A stretch of 64,000 nucleotides of DNA from Anaerosacchariphilus polymeriproducens (GCF_003363435.1 NZ_QRCT01000013.1:112343-176342), one strand, 5' to 3'. Positions 26,499 through 35,802 are shown, numbered from the stretch's first letter. A program made the numbers and translations. Notes: generated from the sequence alone by a model not told the origin.

Positions 26499-27887
26499 TT
26501 ATCCAACCATTACTCGCTCTTCAGGTAGTTTCACTCCTTTTTGAGCCTTTCCTCTTCTGATTCCAAAAGCAATCGCCATCGTAATCGGCCCAATCCTGCC
26601 TATATACATCAATAAAATAATTAACAATTTACTTGGAACACTCAAAGAACCTGTAATACCTAAAGATAATCCTACTGTAGCCAAAGCAGAAGTTGCTTCA
26701 TAAAATAAATCCATAAATGACATTTGAGGTTCTAATACGGTTAACACAGTTGTCCCACTAATTAAAATAAATAAACTTATTGCTAAAATGGCCATAGCCC
26801 TTTCACAATTCTGTATAGGAATTGTTCGATGAAAAGCTTCTGTTCTTTCTTTTCCTTTTACTATAGATCTTATAAACAAAATAACAACTCCTAATGTAGC
26901 TGTCTTGATACCACCTGCTGTACCTGCAGGTGATCCACCTATAAACATCAATACAATAGAAATAACCTGAGACGGTGTTCGCATATCAGCCTGGGATATG
27001 GTCAAAAAACCTGCCGTCCTAGTTGTAATTGACTGAAAAAATGATGCCATTATCTTTTGGAATATATTTAAATCTGCCATTGTCTTTTCATTATTATATT
27101 CTAAAACAAAAATTAATAATGCACCACTAAATATTAAAATCAGCGTTACTGTTAAAACTACTTTGGTATGTAACGTTAAATGTTGGAGATTACGTTTGAT
27201 TCCTAAATGATTTTTTAACCAGTCACGAAAAATTCTTGATATATCCCACCAAACTGTGAATCCAATACCTCCTGTAATAATTAGTAACATAGTTACAATA
27301 CTTATAATTGGATTTTTAACATACGCTTGCATACTATTATCTCCGAAAAGATCTATTCCTGCATTACAAAAAGCAGATATTGATGTAAATATCGCTCTCC
27401 ATATACCACCTAAAACTCCATAATCAGGAATTAACTGAAAAGAGAAAAAAAACGCTCCAAGGCCTTCAGCTATTAATGTTCCTTTCGTAATTCTCTTTAC
27501 TAATTTTACAAGCCCTGAAAGTCCTTCTTCGTTTAAAGAATCTTGAATAATCAGACGTTCTTTTAATGTTACTCTTTTTCGTAATATAAGTAGTAACATA
27601 GTAAAGCAGGTCATAAATCCCAAGCCTCCAAACTGAATCAGAATTAAAATCACTACTTTACCAAAAAAACTCCAATAACTGTGAGTAGATACTGTTACTA
27701 ATCCTGTCACACATACTGAAGTAGTTGATGTAAATAATGCATCCACAGGATTGGTGAATGTTTGGCTCGCACTACTGATTGGCAGCATCAATACGAATGC
27801 TCCTGTTAAAATAAACACCGCAAACCCCATTAAAATGGTATGAGTGGTGGAAAATCGCGTTACAAGCCGGTATAACTTTTCTTTCAC
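26499..27887 (-). CDS. TrkH/KtrB-family potassium transporter
   Basis: A 462-residue membrane protein with four M1-pore-M2 repeats. Selectivity-filter-like segments TTSVCVTGLVTV, SAFCNAGIDLFG, TTRTAGFLTI and ATSALATVGLSLG are visible, the normal KtrB-type arrangement. It imports K+ with Na+ or H+ under control of a cytoplasmic RCK protein (KtrA/TrkA), which is not encoded within the window. It has its own promoter at 27956-27984. Confidence 0.93.
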   Translation of the reverse strand: MKEKLYRLVTRFSTTHTILMGFAVFILTGAFVLMLPISSASQTFTNPVDALFTSTTSVCVTGLVTVSTHSYWSFFGKVVILILIQFGGLGFMTCFTMLLLILRKRVTLKERLIIQDSLNEEGLSGLVKLVKRITKGTLIAEGLGAFFFSFQLIPDYGVLGGIWRAIFTSISAFCNAGIDLFGDNSMQAYVKNPIISIVTMLLIITGGIGFTVWWDISRIFRDWLKNHLGIKRNLQHLTLHTKVVLTVTLILIFSGALLIFVLEYNNEKTMADLNIFQKIMASFFQSITTRTAGFLTISQADMRTPSQVISIVLMFIGGSPAGTAGGIKTATLGVVILFIRSIVKGKERTEAFHRTIPIQNCERAMAILAISLFILISGTTVLTVLEPQMSFMDLFYEATSALATVGLSLGITGSLSVPSKLLIILLMYIGRIGPITMAIAFGIRRGKAQKGVKLPEERVMVG

Positions 27888-27955
27888 AAGGATATCCTCC
27901 TATCATTTCTTTAAAAATTACAAATTTTTCTTCTGTTTTATATCACACATATTTC

Positions 27956-27984
27956 AATATATTCTTTATTTCTCTGCTTGTCAA
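27956..27984 (-). promoter_or_regulatory. Sigma-A promoter of the K+ transporter gene
   Basis: Minus strand TTGACA (27984-27979), 17 bases, TATATT (27961-27956): near-perfect housekeeping promoter 69 bases upstream of the coding region. Confidence 0.65.
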
Positions 27985-28065
27985 TCCTTTCATCTACTTT
28001 TTTAATTTTTCCTTTTTGTTCATTTTTATGTTCTAACTATTATACAAGAATTTTCAAAAAAAGAC

Positions 28066-28094
28066 TTGCATTTTTACTAAAATCGATTTAAAAT
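28066..28094 (+). promoter_or_regulatory. Sigma-A promoter of tRNA-Glu
   Basis: TTGCAT (28066-28071), 17-base spacer, TAAAAT (28089-28094), 19 bases before the tRNA. Confidence 0.65.
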
Positions 28095-28113
28095 AGACAA
28101 GTATTGATTAAAT

Positions 28114-28185
28114 GGTCCGTTAGTCAAGCGGTCAAGACGCTGCCCTCTCACGGCAGAAACACGGGTTCGATTCCCGTACGGACTG
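28114..28185 (+). tRNA. tRNA-Glu (anticodon CTC)
   Basis: A 72-nt cloverleaf with acceptor GGTCCGT/ACGGACT, anticodon stem CTGCC/GGCAG enclosing loop CTCTCAC (anticodon CTC, codon GAG), and T arm ACGGGTTCGATTCCCGT. The CCA end is not encoded. It is a lone tRNA gene with its own promoter and a strong terminator. The CTC isoacceptor is the minor one in A/T-rich clostridia, where GAA predominates. Confidence 0.95.
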
Positions 28186-28213
28186 TTGACTGTTTATAAA
28201 ACAGCCCAACCCG

Positions 28214-28250
28214 AAAAAACTCTAAGTATCTAAGATACTTAGAGTTTTTT
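28214..28250 (+). terminator. Terminator after tRNA-Glu
   Basis: Stem CTCTAAGTATC / GATACTTAGAG flanked by AAAAAA and TTTTTT; effective in either direction, so it may also serve the minus-strand small gene next to it. Confidence 0.85.
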
Positions 28251-28302
28251 ATTATTATTAACGCTTCAACGATTCCTATTATTAAACAACTTTTTATATG
28301 CT

Positions 28303-28440
28303 TTATCGCTTTTGATTAATCGGTTGTATCCCTTCTCTTCTTACATTATGCGTTTGATTCTGATTTTCCGGATCAGACTTTTGTGTCACACTATTAAATT
28401 TCTCATTTTCTTTTTTTCTGGCAGTTTTTTCTTTTTTCAT
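28303..28440 (-). CDS. Small basic protein, 45 residues, unknown function
   Basis: Short frame with ATG at 28440 and stop at 28303, encoding MKKEKTARKKENEKF followed by a polar, probably disordered region ending REGIQPINQKR. GAGGTG sits eight to ten bases before the ATG, which makes translation credible. The build, a Lys/Glu-rich head plus polar tail, resembles small clostridial CPC_1213-type proteins, but I cannot confirm family membership. It lies between tRNA-Glu and the endolysin-like gene. Confidence 0.55.
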   Translation of the reverse strand: MKKEKTARKKENEKFNSVTQKSDPENQNQTHNVRREGIQPINQKR

Positions 28441-28493
28441 CTTATTATCACCTCAATATAGTATCTCACAAATTATATATGATATACACTACA

Positions 28494-29393
28494 TCATCCA
28501 AATAATATATCCCAGGTTTTTACACCACACTCTCCATCTACAGTAAGAGCATTTGCTTTTTGAAATCCTTTTATAGCGCCTTCTAATAAAGGTCCTGCTA
28601 TTCCATCCAATCCTCCGGTATAGAGTTTTTTTGCCCTTAACATTCCTTCGGCCAGATAAACAAATATTCCTCTGTCTCCATTTTTAACTAAAGAACCCGT
28701 TCCATATTGATTACATTTAGGTCCGAAATATCTGTTCTTTAAATCAAATGTATAACCTGTGTTTAACTTATTCATTTGATATTTCCATATACACAATGCA
28801 GCATTTCTTGTTTTTTCTCCATATATATTATCCTCGTCTAATAAAGCACCACAGTTCTCGTTTATAATACTTGCATAATTTTGATTCATCCATTTTTGAA
28901 AATCTTTTACTTCAAACTTAAATCCATTTCCACCCGAATTAGAGTTATAATCAATATCTACTAATTGAATGATATGAGTCCAACTATTTGAATATACACT
29001 TGTTTTTATTACCCCCGATTCTATTCCTCTTGCCTCAACAACAGTGTTGTCTCCTATAAAAACTCCAATATGACCACGTTTCCACACAGCCCAGCCAAAA
29101 CAATTGTTACTTATTTGGTTTATTGGCAGTTTTTCTATGGCAGTGTCCATGTAATGTTGACTGTTTCTAATAATCCCAGTATAACCACTAATCAGACCGG
29201 AACAGTCATAAGCGACATACCCTATAAATTTTTGTGCTTTTTTTATATAAGTATCTGTATAAATATTGGGATATAAACTTGCCCATTGGTCTATTAAACT
29301 TTGATTTATTTTTTCACCTTTCGCACCATATAAACAAGCAACACCTACCTGACTTAATGCAAAATTAACTAATCCTCTATCTGTTTTACTCAT
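28494..29393 (-). CDS. Endolysin-like NlpC/P60 protein with peptidoglycan-binding repeats, no signal peptide
   Basis: A 299-residue cell-wall hydrolase. The N-terminal NlpC/P60-type domain has Cys64 (YDCSGLISGY) and His108 (RGHIGVFIGD) in the right spacing. Two PG_binding_1-like modules follow: about residues 160-215 (EVKDFQKWMNQNY, ncomplete) and 230-299 (GSLVKNGDRGIFVYLAEGMLR, GLDGIAGPLLEGAIKGFQKAN). No Sec signal is present, as in phage endolysins that leave through a holin. No other phage gene is adjacent. Ribosome site AGGGAAAAAT is weak. A sporulation or germination role is another possibility. Confidence 0.82.
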   Translation of the reverse strand: MSKTDRGLVNFALSQVGVACLYGAKGEKINQSLIDQWASLYPNIYTDTYIKKAQKFIGYVAYDCSGLISGYTGIIRNSQHYMDTAIEKLPINQISNNCFGWAVWKRGHIGVFIGDNTVVEARGIESGVIKTSVYSNSWTHIIQLVDIDYNSNSGGNGFKFEVKDFQKWMNQNYASIINENCGALLDEDNIYGEKTRNAALCIWKYQMNKLNTGYTFDLKNRYFGPKCNQYGTGSLVKNGDRGIFVYLAEGMLRAKKLYTGGLDGIAGPLLEGAIKGFQKANALTVDGECGVKTWDILFG

Positions 29394-29478
29394 ATTTTTC
29401 CCTGCCTTTCAATAAAATAATTCTATATAATTATTATATTGTTTTGTGCTGAGAACGTTTATTATTAAGAAATAAAAT

Positions 29479-29513
29479 AAAAAACCTTGGAAACTTCAAG
29501 TTTCCAAGGAAAA
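29479..29513 (-). terminator. Terminator of infC-rpmI-rplT
   Basis: Stem CCTTGGAAACTT / AAGTTTCCAAGG, then minus-strand TTTTTTATTTTATTT, twelve bases past rplT. Confidence 0.85.
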
Positions 29514-29524
29514 TAAATTTCTAT

Positions 29525-29881
29525 TTATGCAATTTTAGATTTAGCTTTTTGAGCTAATGTTGCAAATCCGTCTGCATCATTTACAGCCATTTCTGCCAAC
29601 ATTTTTCTATTCATTTCAATTCCTGCCAATTTTAATCCATACATAAATTTGCTATAAGATAAGCCGTTAATTCTAGCCGCTGCATTGATTCTGGCAATCC
29701 ATAATCTTCTGAATTGTCTCTTTCTTTCTTTTCTACCTGCATATGAACTTGTTAATGCTCTCATAACAGATTGTTTTGCTACTCTATATTGTTTGGATCT
29801 AGCGCCTCTATAGCCTTTCGCTAATTTTAAAACTCTATTATGTCTTTTTTTAGCGCCAACTCCGCCTTTGATTCTTGCCAT
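29525..29881 (-). CDS. rplT: Ribosomal protein L20
   Basis: A 118-residue 50S protein needed for early assembly; it also represses its own operon in Firmicutes by binding the infC leader. Motifs [39 protein letters not shown] and [18 protein letters not shown] are complete. Third gene of infC-rpmI-rplT. Confidence 0.98.
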   Translation of the reverse strand: MARIKGGVGAKKRHNRVLKLAKGYRGARSKQYRVAKQSVMRALTSSYAGRKERKRQFRRLWIARINAAARINGLSYSKFMYGLKLAGIEMNRKMLAEMAVNDADGFATLAQKAKSKIA

Positions 29882-29907
29882 GACTTTTGTTCCTCCTTCT
29901 CAATTTC

Positions 29908-30105
29908 TTATAGATATGGTAAAATCTTCTTCATATTTTTTACATTACTAGCATCTGTAATTGTTGCTTTACGAAGATTTCTTTTTCTTTTTTGTGATTT
30001 TTTTGTTAAGATATGGCTTTTATAAGCTTTGTTTCTTTTTAATTTTCCTGTACCTGTTTTTTTGAAACGTTTTGCAGCAGCTCTGCTAGTTTTAATTTTT
30101 GGCAT
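29908..30105 (-). CDS. rpmI: Ribosomal protein L35
   Basis: A 65-residue, highly basic 50S protein: [20 protein letters not shown] near the start and KRNLRKAT in the middle. Sits between infC and rplT in the conserved order, with an AGGAGGAAA ribosome site before ATG 30105. Confidence 0.98.
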   Translation of the reverse strand: MPKIKTSRAAAKRFKKTGTGKLKRNKAYKSHILTKKSQKRKRNLRKATITDASNVKNMKKILPYL

Positions 30106-30224
30106 TTTATATTTCCTCCTTAAGTTTTGTCTCTAGAGCCCAAAGCTCTCAATAACTCTTTAATCTATATTTACATCTATCAGCCTAATCAGCGTCAATT
30201 AGATATAACGAATGATGTTTGCAA

Positions 30225-30719
30225 CTATTTTTTTTCCGATAAGAACATAACCATGCTTCTTCCTTCTACTTTAGCTGGTTTATCAACGACAGCTATATCC
30301 TCTAACAGCTGTGCAAACTCATCAAGAATATGTTTGCTGCTTTGCATATGAGCCATCTCTCTTCCACGAAATCGTAATGTTACTTTTACCTTATCGCCTT
30401 TTGTAATAAATTTTCTTGCCATATTCACTTTCGTATTTAAGTCATTGGACTCAATATTGGGTGATAGACGAACTTCTTTAATGTCAATTGTCTTCTGCTT
30501 TTTCTTGGCTTCTTTTTCTTTTCTAGCTAATTCATATCTGTATTTTCCGTAATCAATTATTTTGCAAACCGGTGGTTTCGCTGTAGGAGCAATTTTAACT
30601 AAATCCAAATCTGCTTCCTTTGCTTTTGCTAATGCCTCTTTCACAGGCATAACGCCAAGTTGTTCTCCTTCTTCCCCGATTAGACGGATCTCTTTGTCTC
30701 TAATCTGCTCGTTAATCAT
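30225..30719 (-). CDS. infC: Translation initiation factor IF-3
   Basis: A 164-residue factor that keeps 30S subunits free and checks start-codon pairing. Signatures INEQIRDKEIRLIGEEGEQLG, KPPVCKIIDYGKYRYE, and VKVTLRFRGREMAH in the C-domain. ATG 30719 is preceded by GGAGGTGCAC. The first gene of its operon, controlled by the upstream leader. Confidence 0.98.
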   Translation of the reverse strand: MINEQIRDKEIRLIGEEGEQLGVMPVKEALAKAKEADLDLVKIAPTAKPPVCKIIDYGKYRYELARKEKEAKKKQKTIDIKEVRLSPNIESNDLNTKVNMARKFITKGDKVKVTLRFRGREMAHMQSSKHILDEFAQLLEDIAVVDKPAKVEGRSMVMFLSEKK

Positions 30720-30888
30720 TAAATCGCTAATAACGGTGCACCTCCATATTAATAATAAAAAAAGTGGATAGACAGACTATCCACTTCAATTCATTTAAAA
30801 TAACTTGAAATATTAACCTGTAGTCGCCTTTGCGCTAAGGTGAGAGTGGATACTCTTCTTTACTGTGTCATGTTGCTCTTGCAACTCA
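30720..30888 (-). ncRNA. L20/IF-3 autoregulatory leader
   Basis: Long leader between a sigma-A promoter and infC. It contains the conserved-looking core CTCACCTTAGCGCAAAGGCG and a terminator hairpin (AGTGGATAG/CTATCCACT, about 30770-30794) followed by TTTTTTT. An upstream TATCCACTCTC segment (30845-30855 region) is complementary to the 5' arm of the terminator and could form an antiterminator. This matches the Firmicutes infC leader repressed by L20. Confidence 0.85.
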
Positions 30889-30892
30889 TTTA

Positions 30893-30921
30893 ATTTAACA
30901 CAATAAACCACATATTGTCAA
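30893..30921 (-). promoter_or_regulatory. Sigma-A promoter of the infC operon
   Basis: Minus strand TTGACA (30921-30916), 17-base spacer, TTAAAT (30898-30893), directly upstream of the L20 leader. Confidence 0.7.
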
Positions 30922-30948
30922 GTATTTTTACATATTTTATTTAAATAC

Positions 30949-33312
30949 TTATTTTGAATCTATATATTTTTTTATATTTGAAGCATTCACATACTTATTT
31001 ACTTTTTTATCCTCTATCACTACTAGTGTTGGCGCCTGCATAATACCATATTTCTGAACGAGATCAAAGTTTTCTTCTGCATCGATCACAACATAAGATT
31101 CATTCGCCAGCATTTCTTTTGCTATATTACAGTTCGGACATGTCTTTGTTGTAAATAAATATTTTAAATCATTGGTCTTTTCAACTTTCACATCATCTTT
31201 TGATATCGTAACAATATTGGTTCTGACCGGCTTATAAGCTGCATTATCAATATCATATAATTGTCTGTTTTTATATTCTTGTGCTTTGCCATCGTTCCAG
31301 TTTTGTACCGGGCGGTAATAACCAGTGATACGACTGTAAACTTCTGCTCGTTCACCGCAAATAGGACAAGAATAATGTTCTCCGGTAATATAGCCATGTT
31401 CCTTACAGATTGAATAAGTTGGTGACATAGTATAATAAGGAAGTTTATAGTTTTCAGCAATTTTCTTTACTAAATTGGCAGCAGCTTTCCAATCTGGGAG
31501 TTTTTCCCCTAAAAAGGCATGAAAAACAGTTCCTGATGTATACAACACTTGTAATTCATCTTGAATATCTAAAGCATCGAAAATATCAGATGTATATTCG
31601 ACAGGCAGATGAGAACTATTCGTATAATATGGAACATCTCCTTCTTTACCTGCTGTCTTTATATCCGGCCAATGTTTCCTATCATGTTTTGCTAAGCGGT
31701 ATGTGGTCGATTCTGCCGGTGTTGCTTCTAAATTATATAAATCTCCATATTGTTCCTGATAATCTGAAAGACGACCGCGCATATAGTTTAAAACTTCTTT
31801 CGCAAATTCTTGAGTCTCTACTTGTGTCAAATCTTTTCCAAGCCACTTTGCATTCAATCCTACTTCATTCATACCAATCAGACCGATCGTTGAAAAATGA
31901 TTGTTAAATGTTCCTAAATAACGTTTTGTATATGGATATAATCCTTCATCTAATAATTTGGAAATTACTTCTCTTTTAATCTTTAAGGAACGTGCAGAGA
32001 TGTCCATCATTTTATCTAATTTATGATAGAACTCTTCCTTGTTTTCTGATAAATAAGCGATTCTTGGAAGATTTATCGTTACAACTCCTACTGATCCAGT
32101 ACTTTCACCTGCACCGAAGAATCCACCTGATTTTTTACGAAGTTCCCTCAAATCCAATCTCAGCCGACAGCACATAGAACGTACATCACTTGGTTCCATA
32201 TCACTATTGATATAATTTGAAAAATATGGTGTTCCATATTTTGCTGTCATTTCAAATAATAAACGATTATTTTCTGTATCAGACCAGTCAAAATCATTTG
32301 TAATAGAATAGGTCGGTATTGGGTATTGGAAACCTCTTCCATTTGAATCACCTTCAATCATCGTTTCTAGAAATGCTTTATTAATCATATCCATTTCTTT
32401 TTTACAATCTTTATATTTAAAGTCCATTTCTTTTCCACCAACAATAGCAGGAAGTTCAGCCAGGTCAGCCGGTACCGTCCAATCTAATGTTATATTAGAA
32501 AATGGAGCCTGTGTTCCCCATCTGCTTGGTGTATTTACTCCATAAACAAATGCTTCAATACTCTTTTTCACTTCATTATAAGATAGATTATCGGCCTTTA
32601 TAAATGGTGCTAGATAGGTATCAAAAGAAGAGAAAGCCTGTGCTCCAGCCCATTCATTCTGCATAATACCCAGGAAATTTACCATTTGATTACATAATAC
32701 AGATAGATGTTTTGCAGGAGAAGATGTTATTTTTCCTGATATTCCTCCTAATCCTTCCATAATCAATTGTTTTAACGACCATCCTGCACAGTAACCTGTA
32801 AGCATGGACAAATCGTGAATATGTATATCGGCACTTCTATGAGCCTGTGCAATTTCCTCATCATATATTTCAGATAACCAATAATTAGCTGTTACAGCTC
32901 CTGAATTACTTAAAATCAAACCACCTACTGAATAGGTTACCGTTGAATTTTCTTTTACACGCCAATCTTCCACTTTAACATAACTATTAACAATATCTTT
33001 ATAATCTAAAATAGTAGATTTCATATTACGGACTTTTTCTCTTTGTTTACGATATAAAATATAAGCCTTGGCAACATCCGTGTAACCTGCTTGTTCTAAT
33101 ACTGTCTCTACACTATCTTGTACATCTTCTACGTGTACTGATCCTTTCTTTATTTTTTCTTGAAAATTTGCCGTAACTCTTAAAGACAACAAATTAATAA
33201 TATCCTCATTATATTCTTTCTTTGTAGCCTCAAAAGCTTTTGAAATCGCCTCACTTATTTTTTTTAAATCAAATTCAGCTACTTCGCCGTCACGTTTTAC
33301 AACATTAAACAT
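30949..33312 (-). CDS. nrdD: Anaerobic ribonucleoside-triphosphate reductase with C-terminal redoxin domain
   Basis: A 787-residue class III ribonucleotide reductase making dNTPs without oxygen. Residues 1-95 form an ATP-cone (VVKRDGEVAEFDLKKISEAI). The ten-stranded barrel follows. Near the end are zinc-site cysteines (CKEHGYITGEHYSCPIC) and the glycyl-radical loop RITGYYRPV (Gly664). Beyond it, about residues 720-787 form a glutaredoxin/thioredoxin-like domain with CPNC at 725-728 and the cis-Pro segment QAPTLVV. The activating SAM enzyme NrdG is not adjacent. The gene has its own sigma-A promoter. Confidence 0.95.
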   Translation of the reverse strand: MFNVVKRDGEVAEFDLKKISEAISKAFEATKKEYNEDIINLLSLRVTANFQEKIKKGSVHVEDVQDSVETVLEQAGYTDVAKAYILYRKQREKVRNMKSTILDYKDIVNSYVKVEDWRVKENSTVTYSVGGLILSNSGAVTANYWLSEIYDEEIAQAHRSADIHIHDLSMLTGYCAGWSLKQLIMEGLGGISGKITSSPAKHLSVLCNQMVNFLGIMQNEWAGAQAFSSFDTYLAPFIKADNLSYNEVKKSIEAFVYGVNTPSRWGTQAPFSNITLDWTVPADLAELPAIVGGKEMDFKYKDCKKEMDMINKAFLETMIEGDSNGRGFQYPIPTYSITNDFDWSDTENNRLLFEMTAKYGTPYFSNYINSDMEPSDVRSMCCRLRLDLRELRKKSGGFFGAGESTGSVGVVTINLPRIAYLSENKEEFYHKLDKMMDISARSLKIKREVISKLLDEGLYPYTKRYLGTFNNHFSTIGLIGMNEVGLNAKWLGKDLTQVETQEFAKEVLNYMRGRLSDYQEQYGDLYNLEATPAESTTYRLAKHDRKHWPDIKTAGKEGDVPYYTNSSHLPVEYTSDIFDALDIQDELQVLYTSGTVFHAFLGEKLPDWKAAANLVKKIAENYKLPYYTMSPTYSICKEHGYITGEHYSCPICGERAEVYSRITGYYRPVQNWNDGKAQEYKNRQLYDIDNAAYKPVRTNIVTISKDDVKVEKTNDLKYLFTTKTCPNCNIAKEMLANESYVVIDAEENFDLVQKYGIMQAPTLVVIEDKKVNKYVNASNIKKYIDSK

Positions 33313-33371
33313 TTTGCTCTTCCTTTCTATCCTTATTTTGGAAATGCATCTGCTGTTCCCGAATCATTATT

Positions 33372-33400
33372 ATCATATCAAATTTTTATTGAATCGTCAA
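33372..33400 (-). promoter_or_regulatory. Sigma-A promoter of nrdD
   Basis: Minus strand TTGACG (33400-33395), 17 bases, TATGAT (33377-33372), placed just after the hflX terminator. No obvious NrdR box was seen. Confidence 0.6.
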
Positions 33401-33404
33401 TACA

Positions 33405-33455
33405 AAAGCACTATATATATGTGCATGTATATCAGAAACACAATATATAGTGCCA
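33405..33455 (-). terminator. Terminator of hflX
   Basis: GCACTATATAT / ATATATAGTGC arms followed on the minus strand by TTTTG; separates hflX from nrdD. Confidence 0.65.
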
Positions 33456-33487
33456 TTATAATAATTGAACCATCATTAGTTTTACTG

Positions 33488-34738
33488 CTATCTAACTACT
33501 TTTTCATAAACCTCCATGGGTACAAATCCCTTGACGTAAATTCCTTCTTCTCTAAAATCTTCTTCTAAAAGTTCTCCATATTTACGAATCAATTGTATTT
33601 TGCCGGCTTCAGAATATGGATAAATCCGCTCAATAGAAATTTTTTGTTCTCTTAACATTTCCTCTAATATTTCTTTTAATTCCTCAAGACCTTTCCCTGT
33701 CTTTGCAGAAATTTTCAAAACTCTATCAGCTTTGAAATCTCTTAGAATCTGCTCTTGCGATACCTTGTCCTGTTTATTGAACAATGTAATAATTTTTTTA
33801 TCTTCAATACCAAGATTGGCTAATGTTTCATAAACGATATGCATTTGTTTGTCCATTTGAGGATTGGAAGTATCGACCACATGCAAAATAATATCCGAAT
33901 ATTTGGCCTCTTCCAAAGTGCTTCTAAATGCTTCTATCAAATGATGTGGCAATTTACGTATAAATCCAACTGTATCTGTAAGCAAAACCTGCTGTTTACT
34001 AGGAAGCTGCAGATTTCTGGTAGTTGGATCCAACGTAGCAAAAAGTTTGTCCTCCTCTAAAACTCCTGCCTGAGTCAGACGATTTAATAAGGTAGATTTT
34101 CCTGCATTGGTATAACCCACGATTGCTGCAATTGGGGTGTGGGATTTATCCCTTTGTACACGAAGTACTTCACGATGCCTCTTTACATTTTCTAATTCCC
34201 GCCTTAATTGTGATAACCGTTCTTTAATTAGACGACGATCCATTTCAAGTTTCTTTTCACCTGGTCCCCTGGTTCCGATTCCGCCTCCAAGTCTTGACAA
34301 AGAACTTCTAAGACCTACCAAACGACTTAAGCGATATCGTAACTGTGCCAATTCTACTTGTATTTTTCCTTCACTGGTCGATGCACGTTCTGCAAAAATA
34401 TCTAAAATGACCATAGTCCGATCCATTACTTTTGTATCTAAAATATCTTCTAAATTACGTAACTGTGCAGGACTCAGCTCATCATCACATATGATACCTG
34501 TAGCTCCCAATTCATGAATGATTTCTTCTATTTCTTCTAATTTTCCTTTTCCAACATAGGTGACCGGATGTATTTGAGAACGGTTCTGTATTACTTTTGC
34601 AATCGTAACTGCTCCTGCTGTATTTGCAAGCTCCTTAAGTTCTTCCAATGAATCTACTGCATCATCTCCGTCCTGTGTACTGACTCCGACTAATATAACC
34701 TTCTCTTGTACCTGTTCCATTTCAATTGTTTCTGCCAT
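33488..34738 (-). CDS. hflX: Ribosome-rescue GTPase HflX
   Basis: A 416-residue GTPase that binds the 50S subunit and splits stalled or hibernating ribosomes. HflX N-domain (YVGKGKLEEIEEII, CDDELSPAQLRNLE, DRTMVILDIFAERA), glycine-rich linker (LSRLGGGIGTRGPGEKKLE) and G domain (VGYTNAGKSTLLNRLT, ATLDPTTR, LTDTVGFIRKLP) are clear. It follows the TPR lipoprotein gene by 17 bases and is probably co-transcribed with it. Confidence 0.96.
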   Translation of the reverse strand: MAETIEMEQVQEKVILVGVSTQDGDDAVDSLEELKELANTAGAVTIAKVIQNRSQIHPVTYVGKGKLEEIEEIIHELGATGIICDDELSPAQLRNLEDILDTKVMDRTMVILDIFAERASTSEGKIQVELAQLRYRLSRLVGLRSSLSRLGGGIGTRGPGEKKLEMDRRLIKERLSQLRRELENVKRHREVLRVQRDKSHTPIAAIVGYTNAGKSTLLNRLTQAGVLEEDKLFATLDPTTRNLQLPSKQQVLLTDTVGFIRKLPHHLIEAFRSTLEEAKYSDIILHVVDTSNPQMDKQMHIVYETLANLGIEDKKIITLFNKQDKVSQEQILRDFKADRVLKISAKTGKGLEELKEILEEMLREQKISIERIYPYSEAGKIQLIRKYGELLEEDFREEGIYVKGFVPMEVYEKVVR

Positions 34739-34755
34739 ATTTCCTCCGTAATGTT

Positions 34756-35802
34756 CTACCTGGTTTTTAGAAATTCATATTCTCTTTTAGCAGTCTCATC
34801 ATCTGGATATAAATTTAAATATTCTTCCATTTTTTCTTTTGCTGTTTTAAACTCTAACAAATACTCATAAGTAATAATTTCATTAAACTTTAACTTTTTA
34901 TCAAATTCTTCATCTTTTAAAGCAATACCGCTTTGGAATACCTGTAATGCTCCGGTATAATTTTTTTCTTTTAACAAACTCTCTCCCAAAGAGTTATAGA
35001 CCTCTGCACTTTTTTTAATATTCTCAATATATTTAGAATAATTACTTTGTGCAGTCTGAGTATCTTCCAGTTTATCAAAAACCTGTCCAAGGTATAAATA
35101 GCCCTCTTTCTTTCCCTCTTTGATCGCTGCTTCTAAGTTTGATTTAGCAGCTTCATAATCTTTAAGATAATAATTAACTCTGCCCAAATATAAATTGTTC
35201 TTACCAGATTTTTCTAGTCTATTCTTTGCTTTATTAAGGTATTCTGCCCCTTCTTTTTCATATCCATGCTCACAAAGATTTTCGTATATATTAATATACA
35301 TATCATATGCGTCTTTATCTTTCGAAATTGCTGCATCAAAATCTGCTTTTGCAAGCTCCAGCTTCTCTTGATTCAAATAAGCCGTCGCTCTTAAATAATA
35401 AGACTCCTTATTCTTACCGTCATATTCAATCAAACTGGTATATGTTTCAATTGCACCCTGCATATCTTTATTCTTAAACTGGGCAACTGCTTTATAGTAA
35501 CAAATATCAATTTCTAATTCACCAATTTTTCCCAATGCCTTCCCTAATGCTTTATTAAAAGCATCAATTGCATCTTCATATTTTCCAAGGTTCAAATACG
35601 CAATACCAATCCCTCTATATGATGTTTCCAATTCTATATCTGCTTCAATCGCTGACTCAAAATACGAAACAGCTTCTTCATATTGAGCGTCTTTGAGACA
35701 TTGAATCCCCAATTCTTCTGACTTACTTCCTGCTGATTGTAACGAACACCCACCTAATATAAAAGAAACTGTGAGTATAATGATTATTTTACTTTTCTTC
35801 AT
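34756..35802 (-). CDS. TPR-repeat lipoprotein
   Basis: A 348-residue exported lipoprotein. Signal peptide with lipobox LGGC (Cys19), then about eight tetratricopeptide repeats spanning the whole mature protein, for example AIEADIELETSYRGIGIAYLN and AIKEGKKEGYLYLGQVFDKL (shown in part). TPR arrays scaffold protein complexes; partner unknown. A duplication KALGKALGK is seen near residue 87. Located directly upstream of hflX. Confidence 0.88.
   Translation of the reverse strand: MKKSKIIIILTVSFILGGCSLQSAGSKSEELGIQCLKDAQYEEAVSYFESAIEADIELETSYRGIGIAYLNLGKYEDAIDAFNKALGKALGKIGELEIDICYYKAVAQFKNKDMQGAIETYTSLIEYDGKNKESYYLRATAYLNQEKLELAKADFDAAISKDKDAYDMYINIYENLCEHGYEKEGAEYLNKAKNRLEKSGKNNLYLGRVNYYLKDYEAAKSNLEAAIKEGKKEGYLYLGQVFDKLEDTQTAQSNYSKYIENIKKSAEVYNSLGESLLKEKNYTGALQVFQSGIALKDEEFDKKLKFNEIITYEYLLEFKTAKEKMEEYLNLYPDDETAKREYEFLKTR

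Noticed and set aside
30770..30860. Simple terminator of an upstream gene
   Set aside because: The hairpin lies in the leader downstream of the infC promoter and has a complementary upstream segment, which fits L20 control better.
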